The notes beneath the pieces were generated by a model. It was not told the DNA's origin, searched no databases, and worked only from the letters and a program-made list of their open reading frames with translations. The translations under genes and the position numbers were made by a program. From positions 1 to 44,982 of the IMG/VR virus record IMGVR_UViG_3300037339_000394: DNA of 44,982 nucleotides; one strand, 5' to 3'. Below, one piece after another: positions 16,425-24,752 of the stretch; the stretch's first letter is position 1; each line of letters starts with the position of its first letter. The stretch comes from a virus.

Positions 16425-16784
16425 CTACCCCAGGTCGAGCTTGACGCCGAAGTCTCCCTCGTCACCACCGCCGCGATCCCAGCCGCCCACGATAATCGCA
16501 TCCGTAGTGAGTTGCTTCTCGGCGCGGCCATCGTTGCGAAGCTGCTGACGAATAGAACGGGCGCCCTCGCGGCTGAGGTGCCCCACGGTCTTTCCCTCGA
16601 TGTCCACGCGCACGGCCCGATCGTCGTGGGGGTTGTCGTCTTCAAGGGTCAGGGTGGCGACCACTTGCTTCCGGTACCCCTCGGGCGTCTTCCTTCCGCA
16701 GATGCGACGGAGCTCTGGCTGGTGGTACGATTCCCCTACGATATTAAAGGAGTAGGATCCATCGGTACTGATATGAAGCGGCAT
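16425..16784 (-). CDS. HIRAN-domain protein
   Basis: The only credible minus-strand gene. I chose the ATG at 16784 (119 residues) because GAGG precedes it by seven bases; a longer TTG-started form to 16832 is possible. The HIRAN pattern is clear: FNIVGESYHQ, ATLTLEDDNPHDDRAVRV, GKTVGHLSREGA and a C-terminal AIIVGGWDRG. HIRAN domains recognise DNA ends or stalled forks in SNF2-type repair helicases and occur alone in phages. It may sense DNA damage or work with the genome's SNF2-type helicase (22326). Orientation suggests separate control, as with lysogeny genes. Confidence 0.8.
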   Translation of the reverse strand: MPLHISTDGSYSFNIVGESYHQPELRRICGRKTPEGYRKQVVATLTLEDDNPHDDRAVRVDIEGKTVGHLSREGARSIRQQLRNDGRAEKQLTTDAIIVGGWDRGGGDEGDFGVKLDLG

Positions 16785-17032
16785 ATGGTGGCCTCGCATG
16801 GCGATCATAGCAGAAAAACCGAGCGAAGCCAAATCGATGCTATCTGTAACTGATTATGGTACAATGAAATACATAATCGGAAAAAAAATGTTGACAGACG
16901 CTCCGTTTGGGTGTACAAATCATATCGACCACTTCCGATAATGCATACTACGGTGTCAAGTCGATCTTCTCGGGGGTGGTCACGGGGGGTAATCTGTGGC
17001 CATTCGATGGGAGGGGAGAAGGGGGCCGTGGT
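16785..17032. other. AT-rich divergent control region
   Basis: No convincing gene in these ~250 bases. It lies between the divergent HIRAN gene and the first early genes. It holds a consensus + strand promoter (16891-16919), an A8 tract at 16881-16888 and on the minus strand a CATAAT -10-like hexamer at 16853-16858 that could drive the HIRAN gene. Confidence 0.65.
16891..16919 (+). promoter_or_regulatory. Sigma70-like early promoter
   Basis: A perfect TTGACA (16891-16896), a 17-base spacer and TACAAA (16914-16919) form a strong sigma70-type promoter, with an A8 tract just upstream that could act as an UP element. It points into the early operon that begins at about 17033. Confidence 0.75.
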
Positions 17033-17341
17033 TTGGCTACATCTCCCACATCAGAGGAACTGCTGAAAGCCTACACGGACAAGCTGCTGTCGGAGTTCGA
17101 GCAAAAGTCGGCGGTCATCTTTTACGACCTGTCAATCGGATTGCAAAACAGAATAACAAAAGAGATGAACGTCGTCACGAAGTACATCTGGCAGATCATG
17201 GACTGCGTGCGCCGCTCGGAGGCGCCGCGTGATCAAGATCAAGACGTACAAACTCGGTCGCCGCGGGGATCGTGGATCAATAATCTCCCTTCCCGCCGTA
17301 TGGATACGCGACCTCGGGCTGCGGCCCGGCGATCAGCTTAG
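17033..17341 (+). CDS. Small early protein, unknown; overlaps AbrB-like gene
   Basis: 102 residues if translation starts at TTG 17033, behind a purine-rich GAGGGGAGAAGGGGG stretch. Residues 4-60 form a natural-looking helical sequence (ELLKAYTDKLLSEFEQKSA and following). The C-terminal 35 residues overlap the AbrB-like gene in another frame and look like a shadow, so the real end may be different. It is the first gene behind the strong promoter. No family recognised. Confidence 0.4.
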   Translation: MATSPTSEELLKAYTDKLLSEFEQKSAVIFYDLSIGLQNRITKEMNVVTKYIWQIMDCVRRSEAPRDQDQDVQTRSPRGSWINNLPSRRMDTRPRAAARRSA

Positions 17342-17414
17342 CTTCTACCGCGACGAACTAGACCGCCTCATCATCGTCCCTCCCGCGAAGCCGCGGAGGG
17401 GGTCTGCCCGATGA
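17229..17414 (+). CDS. AbrB/MazE-like DNA-binding protein
   Basis: 61 residues from GTG. GSIISLPAVWIRDLGLRPGDQLSFY matches the swapped-hairpin AbrB/SpoVT fold of antitoxins and transition-state regulators. Such small proteins regulate promoters by binding as dimers. It sits just behind the early promoter, so it may repress or autoregulate it. No partner toxin was recognised nearby. Its stop overlaps the next start. Confidence 0.65.
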   Translation: MIKIKTYKLGRRGDRGSIISLPAVWIRDLGLRPGDQLSFYRDELDRLIIVPPAKPRRGSAR

Positions 17415-17707
17415 CCCTCCCCGATAGGCGCTTGGAATCAAAACTCTACTACGAGCGCAATAAAGAAAAGATTCGCCAGCGGATGCGTCTTTACTATAAA
17501 GAGCACCCCATCGAGGTTTGGGCACACAATACGTTTTTCACCGAGACCAGGGCCCGGCGAATAGAGCGCAGACCTTGCGAGATCTGCGGGAACCCCAAAG
17601 CCGACGCCCACCATGATGATCACTCGGAACCCCTCAGGGTCCGCTGGCTCTGCAGGAGTCATCATGTCCTACTGCACGCCAAGCAGCGGCAGGAGCAGAT
17701 CGCATGA
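17411..17707 (+). CDS. HNH-like zinc-binding protein
   Basis: 98 residues. An N-terminal basic helix is followed by CEICGNPKADAHHDDHSEP and WLCRSHHVLLH, a zinc knuckle with HH-D and C-x-x-H features of compact HNH-type nucleases. A sister protein of the same type lies at 27045. These free-standing proteins may nick DNA or bind it. The ATG overlaps the AbrB-like stop. Confidence 0.65.
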   Translation: MTLPDRRLESKLYYERNKEKIRQRMRLYYKEHPIEVWAHNTFFTETRARRIERRPCEICGNPKADAHHDDHSEPLRVRWLCRSHHVLLHAKQRQEQIA

Positions 17708-18150
17708 TCCACCTCTGCTCCTGCAATTTCGAGCTGGCTCCTGAGGACGGCGTGGAGCCGGTGGGCGCCATCACCACGGGTCTCTGCGCGCCGTGTGCTG
17801 CGCGGCTCATGGGGCGGTCGCGTAGGGCGTTCTGGTATCCCGTGAAGATCGCGGGGTTCAAGGTAGAGCTGCGCATCCAGCCCGGGCGCCAGGCCCCGCA
17901 CGTCGGTTTCGATTCGCCTCGTTACTGGGAGGGATCGCGCCCTATCCGCGTGATCGAACAGCGTGTCTCGCACGGCGGCGTGGCACTCGACCCCGCCGAC
18001 TTCCACGACCTGCTGTCGCTGGCCCGCGAGCGCGCGAACCTGCCGGGCGAGCGCCCGTCTGCTCGCCCGGCCTTCTCTCGGCAACTGCGGCTGAGGCTCA
18101 GCGGGCTACTGCGGACGGCGATGGAGCGGACCGGATATCAGGCGGAGTAG
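17704..18150 (+). CDS. Unknown early protein with cysteine pairs
   Basis: 148 residues, coupled by ATGA to the HNH-like gene. The first ~40 residues contain CSC and CAPCAAR, possibly binding zinc, then a basic beta region and a helical C-terminus. No recognised family. Position in the early operon suggests host takeover or DNA metabolism, which is unproven. Confidence 0.6.
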   Translation: MIHLCSCNFELAPEDGVEPVGAITTGLCAPCAARLMGRSRRAFWYPVKIAGFKVELRIQPGRQAPHVGFDSPRYWEGSRPIRVIEQRVSHGGVALDPADFHDLLSLARERANLPGERPSARPAFSRQLRLRLSGLLRTAMERTGYQAE

Positions 18151-18177
18151 GCGGTTGAAGAAACTGGGAGGAGCCGA

Positions 18178-18336
18178 ATGAGATGCACGTGCCTGAGCGT
18201 AGTCCTCGGCGGCAAGTACAAGACCTGCGAGTACCACGACTGGAAGAAGGCGCGACACGAGCGGGCACTGAAACGCCGGACTCAGCGGAACCGCGACCGG
18301 CGCATCCGGCGCAGACTGGCAAGGAGCGCGGCATGA
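18178..18336 (+). CDS. Tiny basic protein, unknown
   Basis: 52 residues, ATG 8 bases after GGGAGGAG. Begins MRCTCLSVVLGGKYKTCEYH and continues with a very basic arginine/lysine-rich tail, suggesting nucleic-acid binding. The four-base stop-start overlap with the next gene supports translation. Confidence 0.6.
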   Translation: MRCTCLSVVLGGKYKTCEYHDWKKARHERALKRRTQRNRDRRIRRRLARSAA

Positions 18337-18578
18337 ACGAGAAGCCGCTGCTCGTGAAGTGCCGCCACTGCACGAACAGCCACACGCCGAAGGTCGAGTA
18401 TCACGGTACCCGCGTCTTCACCCGCTGCCCCATCTGCGGCCACGAGATCCGTCTCGCCCGCATCCCGCGGCCGGCGAAGACGCGGGACCGGGGTCACGGG
18501 AGCAAGAAGGAACGACTGCGTCGGCGCTGGGCCGGCAGGGAGGCGGAGCGGTTCGAGAAACTGGGGGGAGCAGCGTGA
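18333..18578 (+). CDS. Zinc-ribbon protein
   Basis: 81 residues. CRHCTN near the start and CPICGHEIR about 22 residues later make a two-knuckle zinc ribbon, followed by a basic tail. Phage zinc ribbons of this kind often bind nucleic acid; no specific function is assigned. The upstream reading-frame extension overlaps the 18178 gene and is rejected. Confidence 0.65.
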   Translation: MNEKPLLVKCRHCTNSHTPKVEYHGTRVFTRCPICGHEIRLARIPRPAKTRDRGHGSKKERLRRRWAGREAERFEKLGGAA

Positions 18579-18946
18579 GCGCCGGGACATCTCTCGTACT
18601 CACGCTGCTGTTCTACTTCCTGCTGGCGCTGCTCGTCGTCTTTCTCATCGCCTCGTGCATCTACAGCGTCTTCAGACAATACGACAAGTGGAGGAGGAGG
18701 CAGACCATGGCGAAGAAGGTAAAGAGGGTGTGCGTGAAGCTGGGGCAGCGGCTCGAGGTCGAGTACATGCTCCTGCCGGCGACGAAGGGGATCCCCGCCG
18801 ACGTCGAGCTCCTCCGCGTGCTCGCGTTCCAGGGCGCGGTGTGCATCGACGTGATGCCGCTACTCCACGAGTGCGCCGAGGACACGCTGAAGTCCCTTAC
18901 CGACCGGTGCGCCGAGGCAGAGAGCCTCCGCGCAATCACGTACTGA
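18575..18946 (+). CDS. Membrane protein with a likely internal second start
   Basis: 123 residues from GTG. Residues 5-33 are a strong hydrophobic segment (LVLTLLFYFLLALLVVFLI), then a basic stretch. A second in-frame ATG at 18707 has a far better ribosome site (GGAGGAGGAGG at 18690-18700), which would give a soluble 79-residue product starting MAKKVKRV. The two may be separate proteins or fused. Function unknown. Confidence 0.55.
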   Translation: MSAGTSLVLTLLFYFLLALLVVFLIASCIYSVFRQYDKWRRRQTMAKKVKRVCVKLGQRLEVEYMLLPATKGIPADVELLRVLAFQGAVCIDVMPLLHECAEDTLKSLTDRCAEAESLRAITY

Positions 18947-18964
18947 GGACAGGAGGAGAAGGAC

Positions 18965-19246
18965 ATGACCTTGGAAATCACAGAGGAAGTCTATAACAGC
19001 CTGGCCGGCAACCTGCGCATCGCGGTGAGCGCTGCAGGGTTGGCGAGGAGCATGCTGCCGAAGTATATCAGCGACCCCCTCAGCGACAGCCTCGATGAAG
19101 CGCTCAAAGCCATGGGGGAGATTGTCGTCCCGCCGAACCGTAAGGACGAGGTGGAAGGCGACGATGATCCGGTCGCGCGCCACAACGCGCTGATGGACCG
19201 CTCCCACGATGAGAAGGTGGACCGCGAGCTCGAGGAGCGCGCATGA
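18965..19246 (+). CDS. Unknown acidic early protein
   Basis: 93 residues behind AGGAGAAGG. Helical N-terminal half and acidic C-terminal tail (EVEGDDDPVAR). No recognised family. The stop overlaps the next ATG. Confidence 0.6.
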   Translation: MTLEITEEVYNSLAGNLRIAVSAAGLARSMLPKYISDPLSDSLDEALKAMGEIVVPPNRKDEVEGDDDPVARHNALMDRSHDEKVDRELEERA

Positions 19247-19623
19247 GCCAGATACTCCATTTCCCATGCGACATCGAATCAGCACGTTCCGCGAATGTAA
19301 TGCTCGAACCCGGTGATGGCACCCGGTATTCATTCATCATCGGCGAGACCGCCAGACCGCATGATTGGGAATTCGCGGAAGGCAAGATCATCGGAGTTGC
19401 TTCCGTCAGCGGCTGTATGTTCGGCGGGATATGGATGCCCCTGCGAAGAGTTCGAGAATGGTGGCGTGACACGAAGGATATGGAACCTACGGAAAGCCTG
19501 AGTCACCATCTAGTCGACTGGATTATCGGTGAGATGCGCCCTTGCACCACAACGAATCCATGGACCGTGAGAGCTGCGCTACTTGCTGTGCTCAAGGTCT
19601 TCGGAGAGGAGGAAACCCCATGA
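19243..19623 (+). CDS. Unknown early protein
   Basis: 126 residues, coupled to its neighbours by four-base overlaps. The sequence has a beta-rich N-terminal half and a tryptophan-rich helical C-terminus (REWWRDTKD, LVDWIIGEM). AT-richer codons than the exonuclease gene downstream. No family recognised. Confidence 0.6.
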   Translation: MSQILHFPCDIESARSANVMLEPGDGTRYSFIIGETARPHDWEFAEGKIIGVASVSGCMFGGIWMPLRRVREWWRDTKDMEPTESLSHHLVDWIIGEMRPCTTTNPWTVRAALLAVLKVFGEEETP

Positions 19624-20612
19624 GCCGCCGGGGCAGCATCTACCAGATCGACGGCCTGCGCTCAACCTACGTCCTGAACATGAGCGAGGAGAAGTGGCTG
19701 GAGCTCCGCCGCCGAGGAATCGGTGGCTCTGACATCGGGGCCATCCTCGGGTTGAACCAGTACAAGACTCCGCTCACTGTGTGGATGGAGAAGCGTGGCC
19801 TCGCGAAGCCTCAGGAGCCGAACGTTCACATGGAGTTCGGTACCCGAATGGAACCGGTGCTCAGGAAGTGGGCGCAGGACGAAATCGGAGGAGGTCTCAC
19901 GGTTCTCTCCAGCCCCTATCTCTATGAGGACCCGACCGCCAATTTCCTCATTGCTAACATCGACGGCGTGGTGCTCGAGGGCGAGAACGTCATGGCTGGG
20001 CTCGAGCTGAAGACCGCGAGCGATTGGCAGGCGAAGTGGTGGAAGGGCGAGGAGATCCCCGACAGCTACTACGCGCAGGTGCAGCACTACATGGGCGTCA
20101 CGAGCATCGGGGCCTGGTACATCGGCGCCCTGGTCGGCAAGGAGTTCTTCACCCGCCTAGTGCCCGCAAATCCAGAGTTCATCGCGCAGGCGAAGCGCAG
20201 GGCTACTGAGTTCTGGACGCAGTGTGTCCTCGCGAACGTGATGCCCGCCCCCACGGGCGCGGAGGCAGACCTTGATGCCCTCGTGGAGCTCTTCCCAGGC
20301 GGAGGAGACAAGGTCATCGATGACCCCGACATGGAGCCCGCCCTTGAGAACTACCGCAACGCGAAGGCGCGCGCCAAGGAGTACGAGGAGCTGGCGAACG
20401 CTGAGAAGGCGAAGATCGAAGCACGGATTGGAGACGCAAAGGTCCTCATCGCGGGGGACCTGAAGGCATCGTGGCCCCGCTTCGATGTAGAGCGCGTGGA
20501 TGCCGACGCACTGCGGGCCAACCACCCCGAGGTATACGAGCAGGTCAAGAAAACCTCGCACCAGGGCCGGCTCACGGTCGGCCCCATCACGAAGAAGGAG
20601 AAGGCTGAATGA
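19620..20612 (+). CDS. YqaJ-like viral recombinase/exonuclease
   Basis: 330 residues from ATG 19620. It has GIGGSDIGAILGLN at residue 33, MEFGTRMEP (Glu78), NIDGVV (Asp115) and the catalytic ELK (Glu129, Lys131), then YYAQVQHYMGV, matching the lambda-exonuclease-type YqaJ family. The enzyme would resect 5' ends of double-stranded DNA, producing single strands for the RecT protein encoded directly downstream. The overlapping starts support a recombination operon. Confidence 0.92.
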   Translation: MSRRGSIYQIDGLRSTYVLNMSEEKWLELRRRGIGGSDIGAILGLNQYKTPLTVWMEKRGLAKPQEPNVHMEFGTRMEPVLRKWAQDEIGGGLTVLSSPYLYEDPTANFLIANIDGVVLEGENVMAGLELKTASDWQAKWWKGEEIPDSYYAQVQHYMGVTSIGAWYIGALVGKEFFTRLVPANPEFIAQAKRRATEFWTQCVLANVMPAPTGAEADLDALVELFPGGGDKVIDDPDMEPALENYRNAKARAKEYEELANAEKAKIEARIGDAKVLIAGDLKASWPRFDVERVDADALRANHPEVYEQVKKTSHQGRLTVGPITKKEKAE

Positions 20613-21553
20613 ACATCGACGGAAAGGGTGCGGCTGCAAAGGTCGCCCAGGTCAAGACCGAGACGATGGCGGACTACCTCCAGCGGAAGGCGCTGAGTTT
20701 CCAGCAGCTTCTTCCCCGCGGCATGGATCCCGCCCGGTTCGTCCGCATGGCGCTGAAGGCCATGATCGCAAACCCGAGGCTTCAGCATTGTGACAAGGCC
20801 AGCATGATCATCGCGCTCGGAACCGCCGCGGAACTGGGGCTCGAGCCAAACGGAGCCCTCGGATACGGCGCCATCGTTCCATTCAACAACCGTCAGCGCG
20901 GGATCCTCGAGGCAAAGTTCATGCTCGGCTACAAGGGCCTCCTCGAGCTGATGTACCGCACCGAAATCTTCCAGACCATCACGGCGCACGAGGTCTGCGA
21001 GAACGACCAGTTCGAGTACGAGTACGGCCTGAACGCGCAACTGAAGCACGTCCCGGCGATGCGCGAACGCGGACCCGTGGTCGCCTTCTATGCCTACTAC
21101 AAGACGAAGGACGGGGGCTTCGACTTCCAGGTCGCGAGCAAGGAAGAGCTGCTCGCGTGGGGCCAGAAGTACAGCCGCAGCTTCGGCGATGCCGACAGTC
21201 CATGGCGCACCGCAGAAGACGAGATGTGCAAGAAGACCCTGCTGCGGAAGCTCGGCAAATATTGCCCCGTCCAGGTGGAGATCCCTGGCGAGGAGGCCGA
21301 CTACGCGCAGAGCGAGGACCTCGGCAAGTACCAGGCGATACTCGAGGAGCCGCAGGCCCCCGCGGCACTCCCTGCTCCAGTGAAATCAGCGGAGCCGAAG
21401 GCCGAGGAGCAGCCGGGGAAACCGACCGAGACGCCGAACACCACGCAGTCACCCGAGACGAAGACCATCAGCCCCGGCTCGACTTCATCGCCGCAGCCGG
21501 TGAACACGAGCGCGGCTCCGGCCAAGCCCGCGGCTCAGCCCGAGATTTTCTGA
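20609..21553 (+). CDS. recT: RecT single-strand annealing protein
   Basis: 314 residues. The core (residues ~20-230) contains ALKAMIANPRLQHCDKASM, ALGTAAELGLEPNGALGYGA and KFMLGYKGLLELMYRTE, a hallmark of RecT/Bet-type annealases, and SPWRTAEDEMCKKTLLRKL. A proline/alanine-rich C-terminal tail follows. RecT coats single strands made by the partner exonuclease and anneals them. It overlaps the exonuclease stop by four bases, as in classic phage recombination pairs. Confidence 0.93.
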   Translation: MNIDGKGAAAKVAQVKTETMADYLQRKALSFQQLLPRGMDPARFVRMALKAMIANPRLQHCDKASMIIALGTAAELGLEPNGALGYGAIVPFNNRQRGILEAKFMLGYKGLLELMYRTEIFQTITAHEVCENDQFEYEYGLNAQLKHVPAMRERGPVVAFYAYYKTKDGGFDFQVASKEELLAWGQKYSRSFGDADSPWRTAEDEMCKKTLLRKLGKYCPVQVEIPGEEADYAQSEDLGKYQAILEEPQAPAALPAPVKSAEPKAEEQPGKPTETPNTTQSPETKTISPGSTSSPQPVNTSAAPAKPAAQPEIF

Positions 21554-21562
21554 GGCGCCACG

Positions 21563-21682
21563 ATGATCCCCTGGTGGCATCTGCTGTGGGTAGTCCCGCT
21601 GGTGCTGTCGATTGGCGTCTGCCTTGGAGGGACCCTCGCCGGCGGGAAGCTGGCGGACGACGTGCTGAGGAGGCAGCCATGA
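21563..21682 (+). CDS. 39-residue single-pass membrane protein
   Basis: Residues 4-25 form one hydrophobic segment (WWHLLWVVPLVLSIGVCLGG) with a short charged tail. It begins 9 bases after the RecT stop, and its stop overlaps the next ATG. Function is unknown. Confidence 0.55.
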   Translation: MIPWWHLLWVVPLVLSIGVCLGGTLAGGKLADDVLRRQP

Positions 21683-21918
21683 CCGACGACCGTTTCCCCA
21701 TCGCCACCGTCGCGCCGAAGCGCATCTACTCGCAGGTGACGGCGCGCGAGTTCGAGCAGTTCCGCCTGCGCGCGAAGGCAGAGGGGTTGCGCATCGACGA
21801 GGCCCTCGACGCGATAGCCGTCGCCTACGCTCACGGGGACTTCTACATCCTCAGCCGCGACCGCTCGAAGCAGCAGAGCGTCAACTGCTACCTCGAAGCG
21901 CACGGCAAGCGGGCATAG
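21679..21918 (+). CDS. Small DNA-binding-like early protein
   Basis: 79 residues from ATG 21679. Its TAREFEQFRLRAKAEGLRIDEALDAIAVAYA pattern resembles a helical or ribbon-helix-helix-type regulator, but no family was confirmed. Coupled to the preceding small membrane protein by a four-base overlap. Confidence 0.6.
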   Translation: MTDDRFPIATVAPKRIYSQVTAREFEQFRLRAKAEGLRIDEALDAIAVAYAHGDFYILSRDRSKQQSVNCYLEAHGKRA

Positions 21919-21945
21919 GCCGAAAGTACCAGAGGGGAGCATTGC

Positions 21946-22329
21946 ATGGCCGCGTTCATCGTTGGCATCTGGCGCGCGCTGACCGCCACCGGCCGGCTGC
22001 TCTTCCTCGGCGCTACCGAGGCGTGGGGTTACTGGTCGGCGACGCTGCTGCTGCTATGCGTCGTGTTCTTCGCGGTGCACCTGGCTGGCGGCGTCTTCTG
22101 GAGGTTCATCGAGGGGCGGCTGCACCCGAAGGTTGCCAGCCCTGAGGCGCTCGCGCAACTGCGCCGCATCGTCCGCGAACTGAAAGCCGACCTCTACGAC
22201 TCGCAGCGTGCGCAGGAGAAACTAGCAGCGGAGAACGCCGAGCTGACCCGTGTCGTCGAGGTGGAGCGCAACTGGTCGCGCAACTGGAACGCCGACGCCG
22301 GCAGGGTCGCAGCGGGGGCGGCGAAGTGA
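21946..22329 (+). CDS. Membrane protein with cytoplasmic coiled coil
   Basis: 127 residues, RBS AGAGGGGAG. Hydrophobic segments at about residues 14-25 and 33-52 (ATLLLLCVVFFAVHLAGGV), then a charged coiled coil (60-110). Possibly a membrane-associated replication or host-takeover factor; no family recognised. Confidence 0.6.
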   Translation: MAAFIVGIWRALTATGRLLFLGATEAWGYWSATLLLLCVVFFAVHLAGGVFWRFIEGRLHPKVASPEALAQLRRIVRELKADLYDSQRAQEKLAAENAELTRVVEVERNWSRNWNADAGRVAAGAAK

Positions 22330-24620
22330 TGGAGCAGGCTTCCTATTCTGATTTTCTTTCATCAAAAAGAAACAGGACGGAGTATCACGGCATCGCCGTG
22401 GATGACGCAAGCATTCACCCCATGCTGTATCCGTTCCAGCGTGACATAGTTCGATGGGCGTGCCACAAGGGGAGGTGCGCCATCTTTCTCGACACCGGGC
22501 TCGGGAAGACTTTCATCCAGCTTGAATGGGCGCGCCTTCTCGGCGAGCGTACCATCATCATCGCGCCGCTATCAGTAACGCGACAGACGATCCGCGAGGC
22601 CGCGAAGATCGGCATAGAAGTGAAGTACATACGAAGCATGACCGATGTCGAGGGCATGTTTTCGATATGCAACTATGAGATGATCGACGCGCTCAATTTC
22701 TCGGCTTTCGGCGCCATCGTGCTAGATGAATCATCTATCTTGAAATCCATCGGAGGAGTGACGCGGAGAACGCTCACGGACCGGTGCCAGAGCATCAAGT
22801 ATCGTCTATGCTGCACGGCCACTCCGGCGCCGAACGATCAAAGTGAGATCGGGAACCATGCCGAGTTCCTCGGGATATGCAAGGGCGTCGAGATGCTCGC
22901 TATGTTCTTTATCCACGCGAACAAACAGGACGAGCGCGAGGAATCGGACGGAAGTATCACCCGAAAAAAGCACAGCAACAAACAGGGCCAGGAGTGGCGA
23001 CTGAAGAATCATGCGCGCGGCAAGTTCTACGAGTGGATGGCGTCGTGGGCTATCGCCATGACACGGCCCGGCGAGCTTGGTTATTCCGACGAAGGCTACA
23101 CGCTTCCAAAACTAACAATCGAGCCGGTCATCGTCGAGTCGGATTATGTGCCGGACGGGGAACTGTTTCACTCTAAACTGTCCGGGATAACCGACAGAAC
23201 GAATGTACGACGCTCTACCATACCCGACCGGCTCGACAGGGTTGACGGGGTTATGAAGAAACACACCGGCCAGTGGATCATATGGGCCGGGCTACAGGCC
23301 GAGACCGATGCGCTGTCGGGGTGGATCAGGTCGGGTCGGAGAGAAGTGAAGGGCGACGATCCGCAGGAACAAAAGATAACCGACCTTCAGGATTTCCAGG
23401 ATGGACAGTATGACATCCTTATAACGAAGCCGAAGATATGCGGGTTCGGGATGAACTTCCAGAATGCGCACAACATGATCTTCTTCGGACTGAGCGATTC
23501 GTGGGAATCGTACTACCAGTGCATCCGCCGCGAATGGCGATACGGTCAAAAGAGGCCGGTGAACGTATACATCATCATGTCTGCTGCTGAGCAGGAGATT
23601 TGGGATAACGTCAAGCGAAAGGAACGGGTGGCGAAACTCATGACGAGCGAACTGCTGAAAAATATCAAGGTATATGAGCGGAGGGAGCTCGGCATGGAAA
23701 GGGGACCCGAAGTCGACGGGGAAGCGTTCTGCGAACCGGTCACCGGATCGAATTTCAAGGCCATTCATGGCGATTCGTGTTTAGAGCTTCCGAAGATCGC
23801 CGAGAACAGCATCGACCTTTCCGTGTACTCGCCGCCGTTCGCCGATCTGTACACCTATACCAATAGCGAGAAGGATCTCGGAAACTCGAAGGATTGGGGC
23901 GAGTTCTTCACTCACTATTCATTCATTATCCGCGAGGTTCTGCGCGTAACGAAGCCGGGCCGTCTGACGTGCGTTCACTCCTCTGACATCCCGGCCATGG
24001 AAGTCAAGGATGGATACATAGGAATGAAGGACTTCCCCGGTGAAGTTGTAAGGGCTTACGAGCGGGAGGGATGGGTGTTCGTCGGGAGGGCATTCATCCA
24101 GAAGAACCCGCAGGCACAGGCAATCCGCGTCAAGAGCAAGGCGCTGCTATTCGCGCAGCTTCGGAAGGATTCATCACACTCGCGGCCGGCCATCATCGAT
24201 CAGATTCTAATATTCAAGAAGCCGGGGGAGAACAATACGCAGATACGGCCGGTTGAGAATGGCGAGATGGATAATGAGACGTGGATCAATTGGGCTCACG
24301 GTATCTGGTTCGGTATACAAGAGTCTGACGTGCTACGGTACGGCGCGGCTCGAGATGCTGACGATGAAAAGCATATCTGCCCGTTGCAGCTCGGCGTGAT
24401 CGAGCGGTGCATCAAACTCTATTCAAATCCGGGAGAAACCGTACTGACTCCTTTCATGGGTATCGGTTCGGAGATATACCAGGCCGTTCGTTTCCGTAGG
24501 AATGGAATAGGAATCGAATTAAAGAAGTCATATTTCAAGATAGCGGTGCAAAACCTAGAATATGCGCAGCGTCACTTCATCGGCCAAGATTTATTCGCGA
24601 CCAATGGAGTCGCGAGTTGA
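22326..24620 (+). CDS. SNF2-type helicase fused to DNA methyltransferase
   Basis: 764 residues. Helicase part: Walker A LDTGLGKT (around residues 55-62), LDES at 133-136 in place of DEAH, TATP at 164-167, and the C-terminal helicase core with GFGMNFQNA and RREWRYGQKRPV (400-411). Methyltransferase part from about 475: VYSPPFADLY (SPPF motif, 502-505) and TPFMGIGS (708-715) followed by IGIELKKSYF, the beta-class amino-methyltransferase order in which the SPPF motif precedes the SAM loop. It probably translocates on DNA while methylating adenine or cytosine, protecting phage DNA or modifying it. Codons are distinctly more AT-rich than in flanking genes, a sign of separate acquisition. Confidence 0.9.
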   Translation: MMEQASYSDFLSSKRNRTEYHGIAVDDASIHPMLYPFQRDIVRWACHKGRCAIFLDTGLGKTFIQLEWARLLGERTIIIAPLSVTRQTIREAAKIGIEVKYIRSMTDVEGMFSICNYEMIDALNFSAFGAIVLDESSILKSIGGVTRRTLTDRCQSIKYRLCCTATPAPNDQSEIGNHAEFLGICKGVEMLAMFFIHANKQDEREESDGSITRKKHSNKQGQEWRLKNHARGKFYEWMASWAIAMTRPGELGYSDEGYTLPKLTIEPVIVESDYVPDGELFHSKLSGITDRTNVRRSTIPDRLDRVDGVMKKHTGQWIIWAGLQAETDALSGWIRSGRREVKGDDPQEQKITDLQDFQDGQYDILITKPKICGFGMNFQNAHNMIFFGLSDSWESYYQCIRREWRYGQKRPVNVYIIMSAAEQEIWDNVKRKERVAKLMTSELLKNIKVYERRELGMERGPEVDGEAFCEPVTGSNFKAIHGDSCLELPKIAENSIDLSVYSPPFADLYTYTNSEKDLGNSKDWGEFFTHYSFIIREVLRVTKPGRLTCVHSSDIPAMEVKDGYIGMKDFPGEVVRAYEREGWVFVGRAFIQKNPQAQAIRVKSKALLFAQLRKDSSHSRPAIIDQILIFKKPGENNTQIRPVENGEMDNETWINWAHGIWFGIQESDVLRYGAARDADDEKHICPLQLGVIERCIKLYSNPGETVLTPFMGIGSEIYQAVRFRRNGIGIELKKSYFKIAVQNLEYAQRHFIGQDLFATNGVAS

Positions 24621-24752
24621 GCCCCCACGCCTCCCCCAGCGGCCCCACGGCGCATCCTGTCCCGGTGGCGCATGATTCCACGTCCCCCACCACGATCGCC
24701 CGGCGCCGCCCGAAAACTCGGCCAGCCGGCCGGCTTCCCACGGAGGGCTGAG

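Noticed and set aside
16996-17232. Alternative 78-residue frame before the AbrB-like gene
   Set aside because: Its stop does overlap the AbrB-like start, but the amino acid sequence looks like a shadow, while the other frame (17033-17341) has natural helical protein sequence. Not fully excluded.
24672-24752. N-terminal extension of the replication initiator from ATG 24672
   Set aside because: It would add a proline/arginine-rich, non-family-like leader, whereas the GTG at 24753 has a good ribosome site and begins at the family's conserved region.
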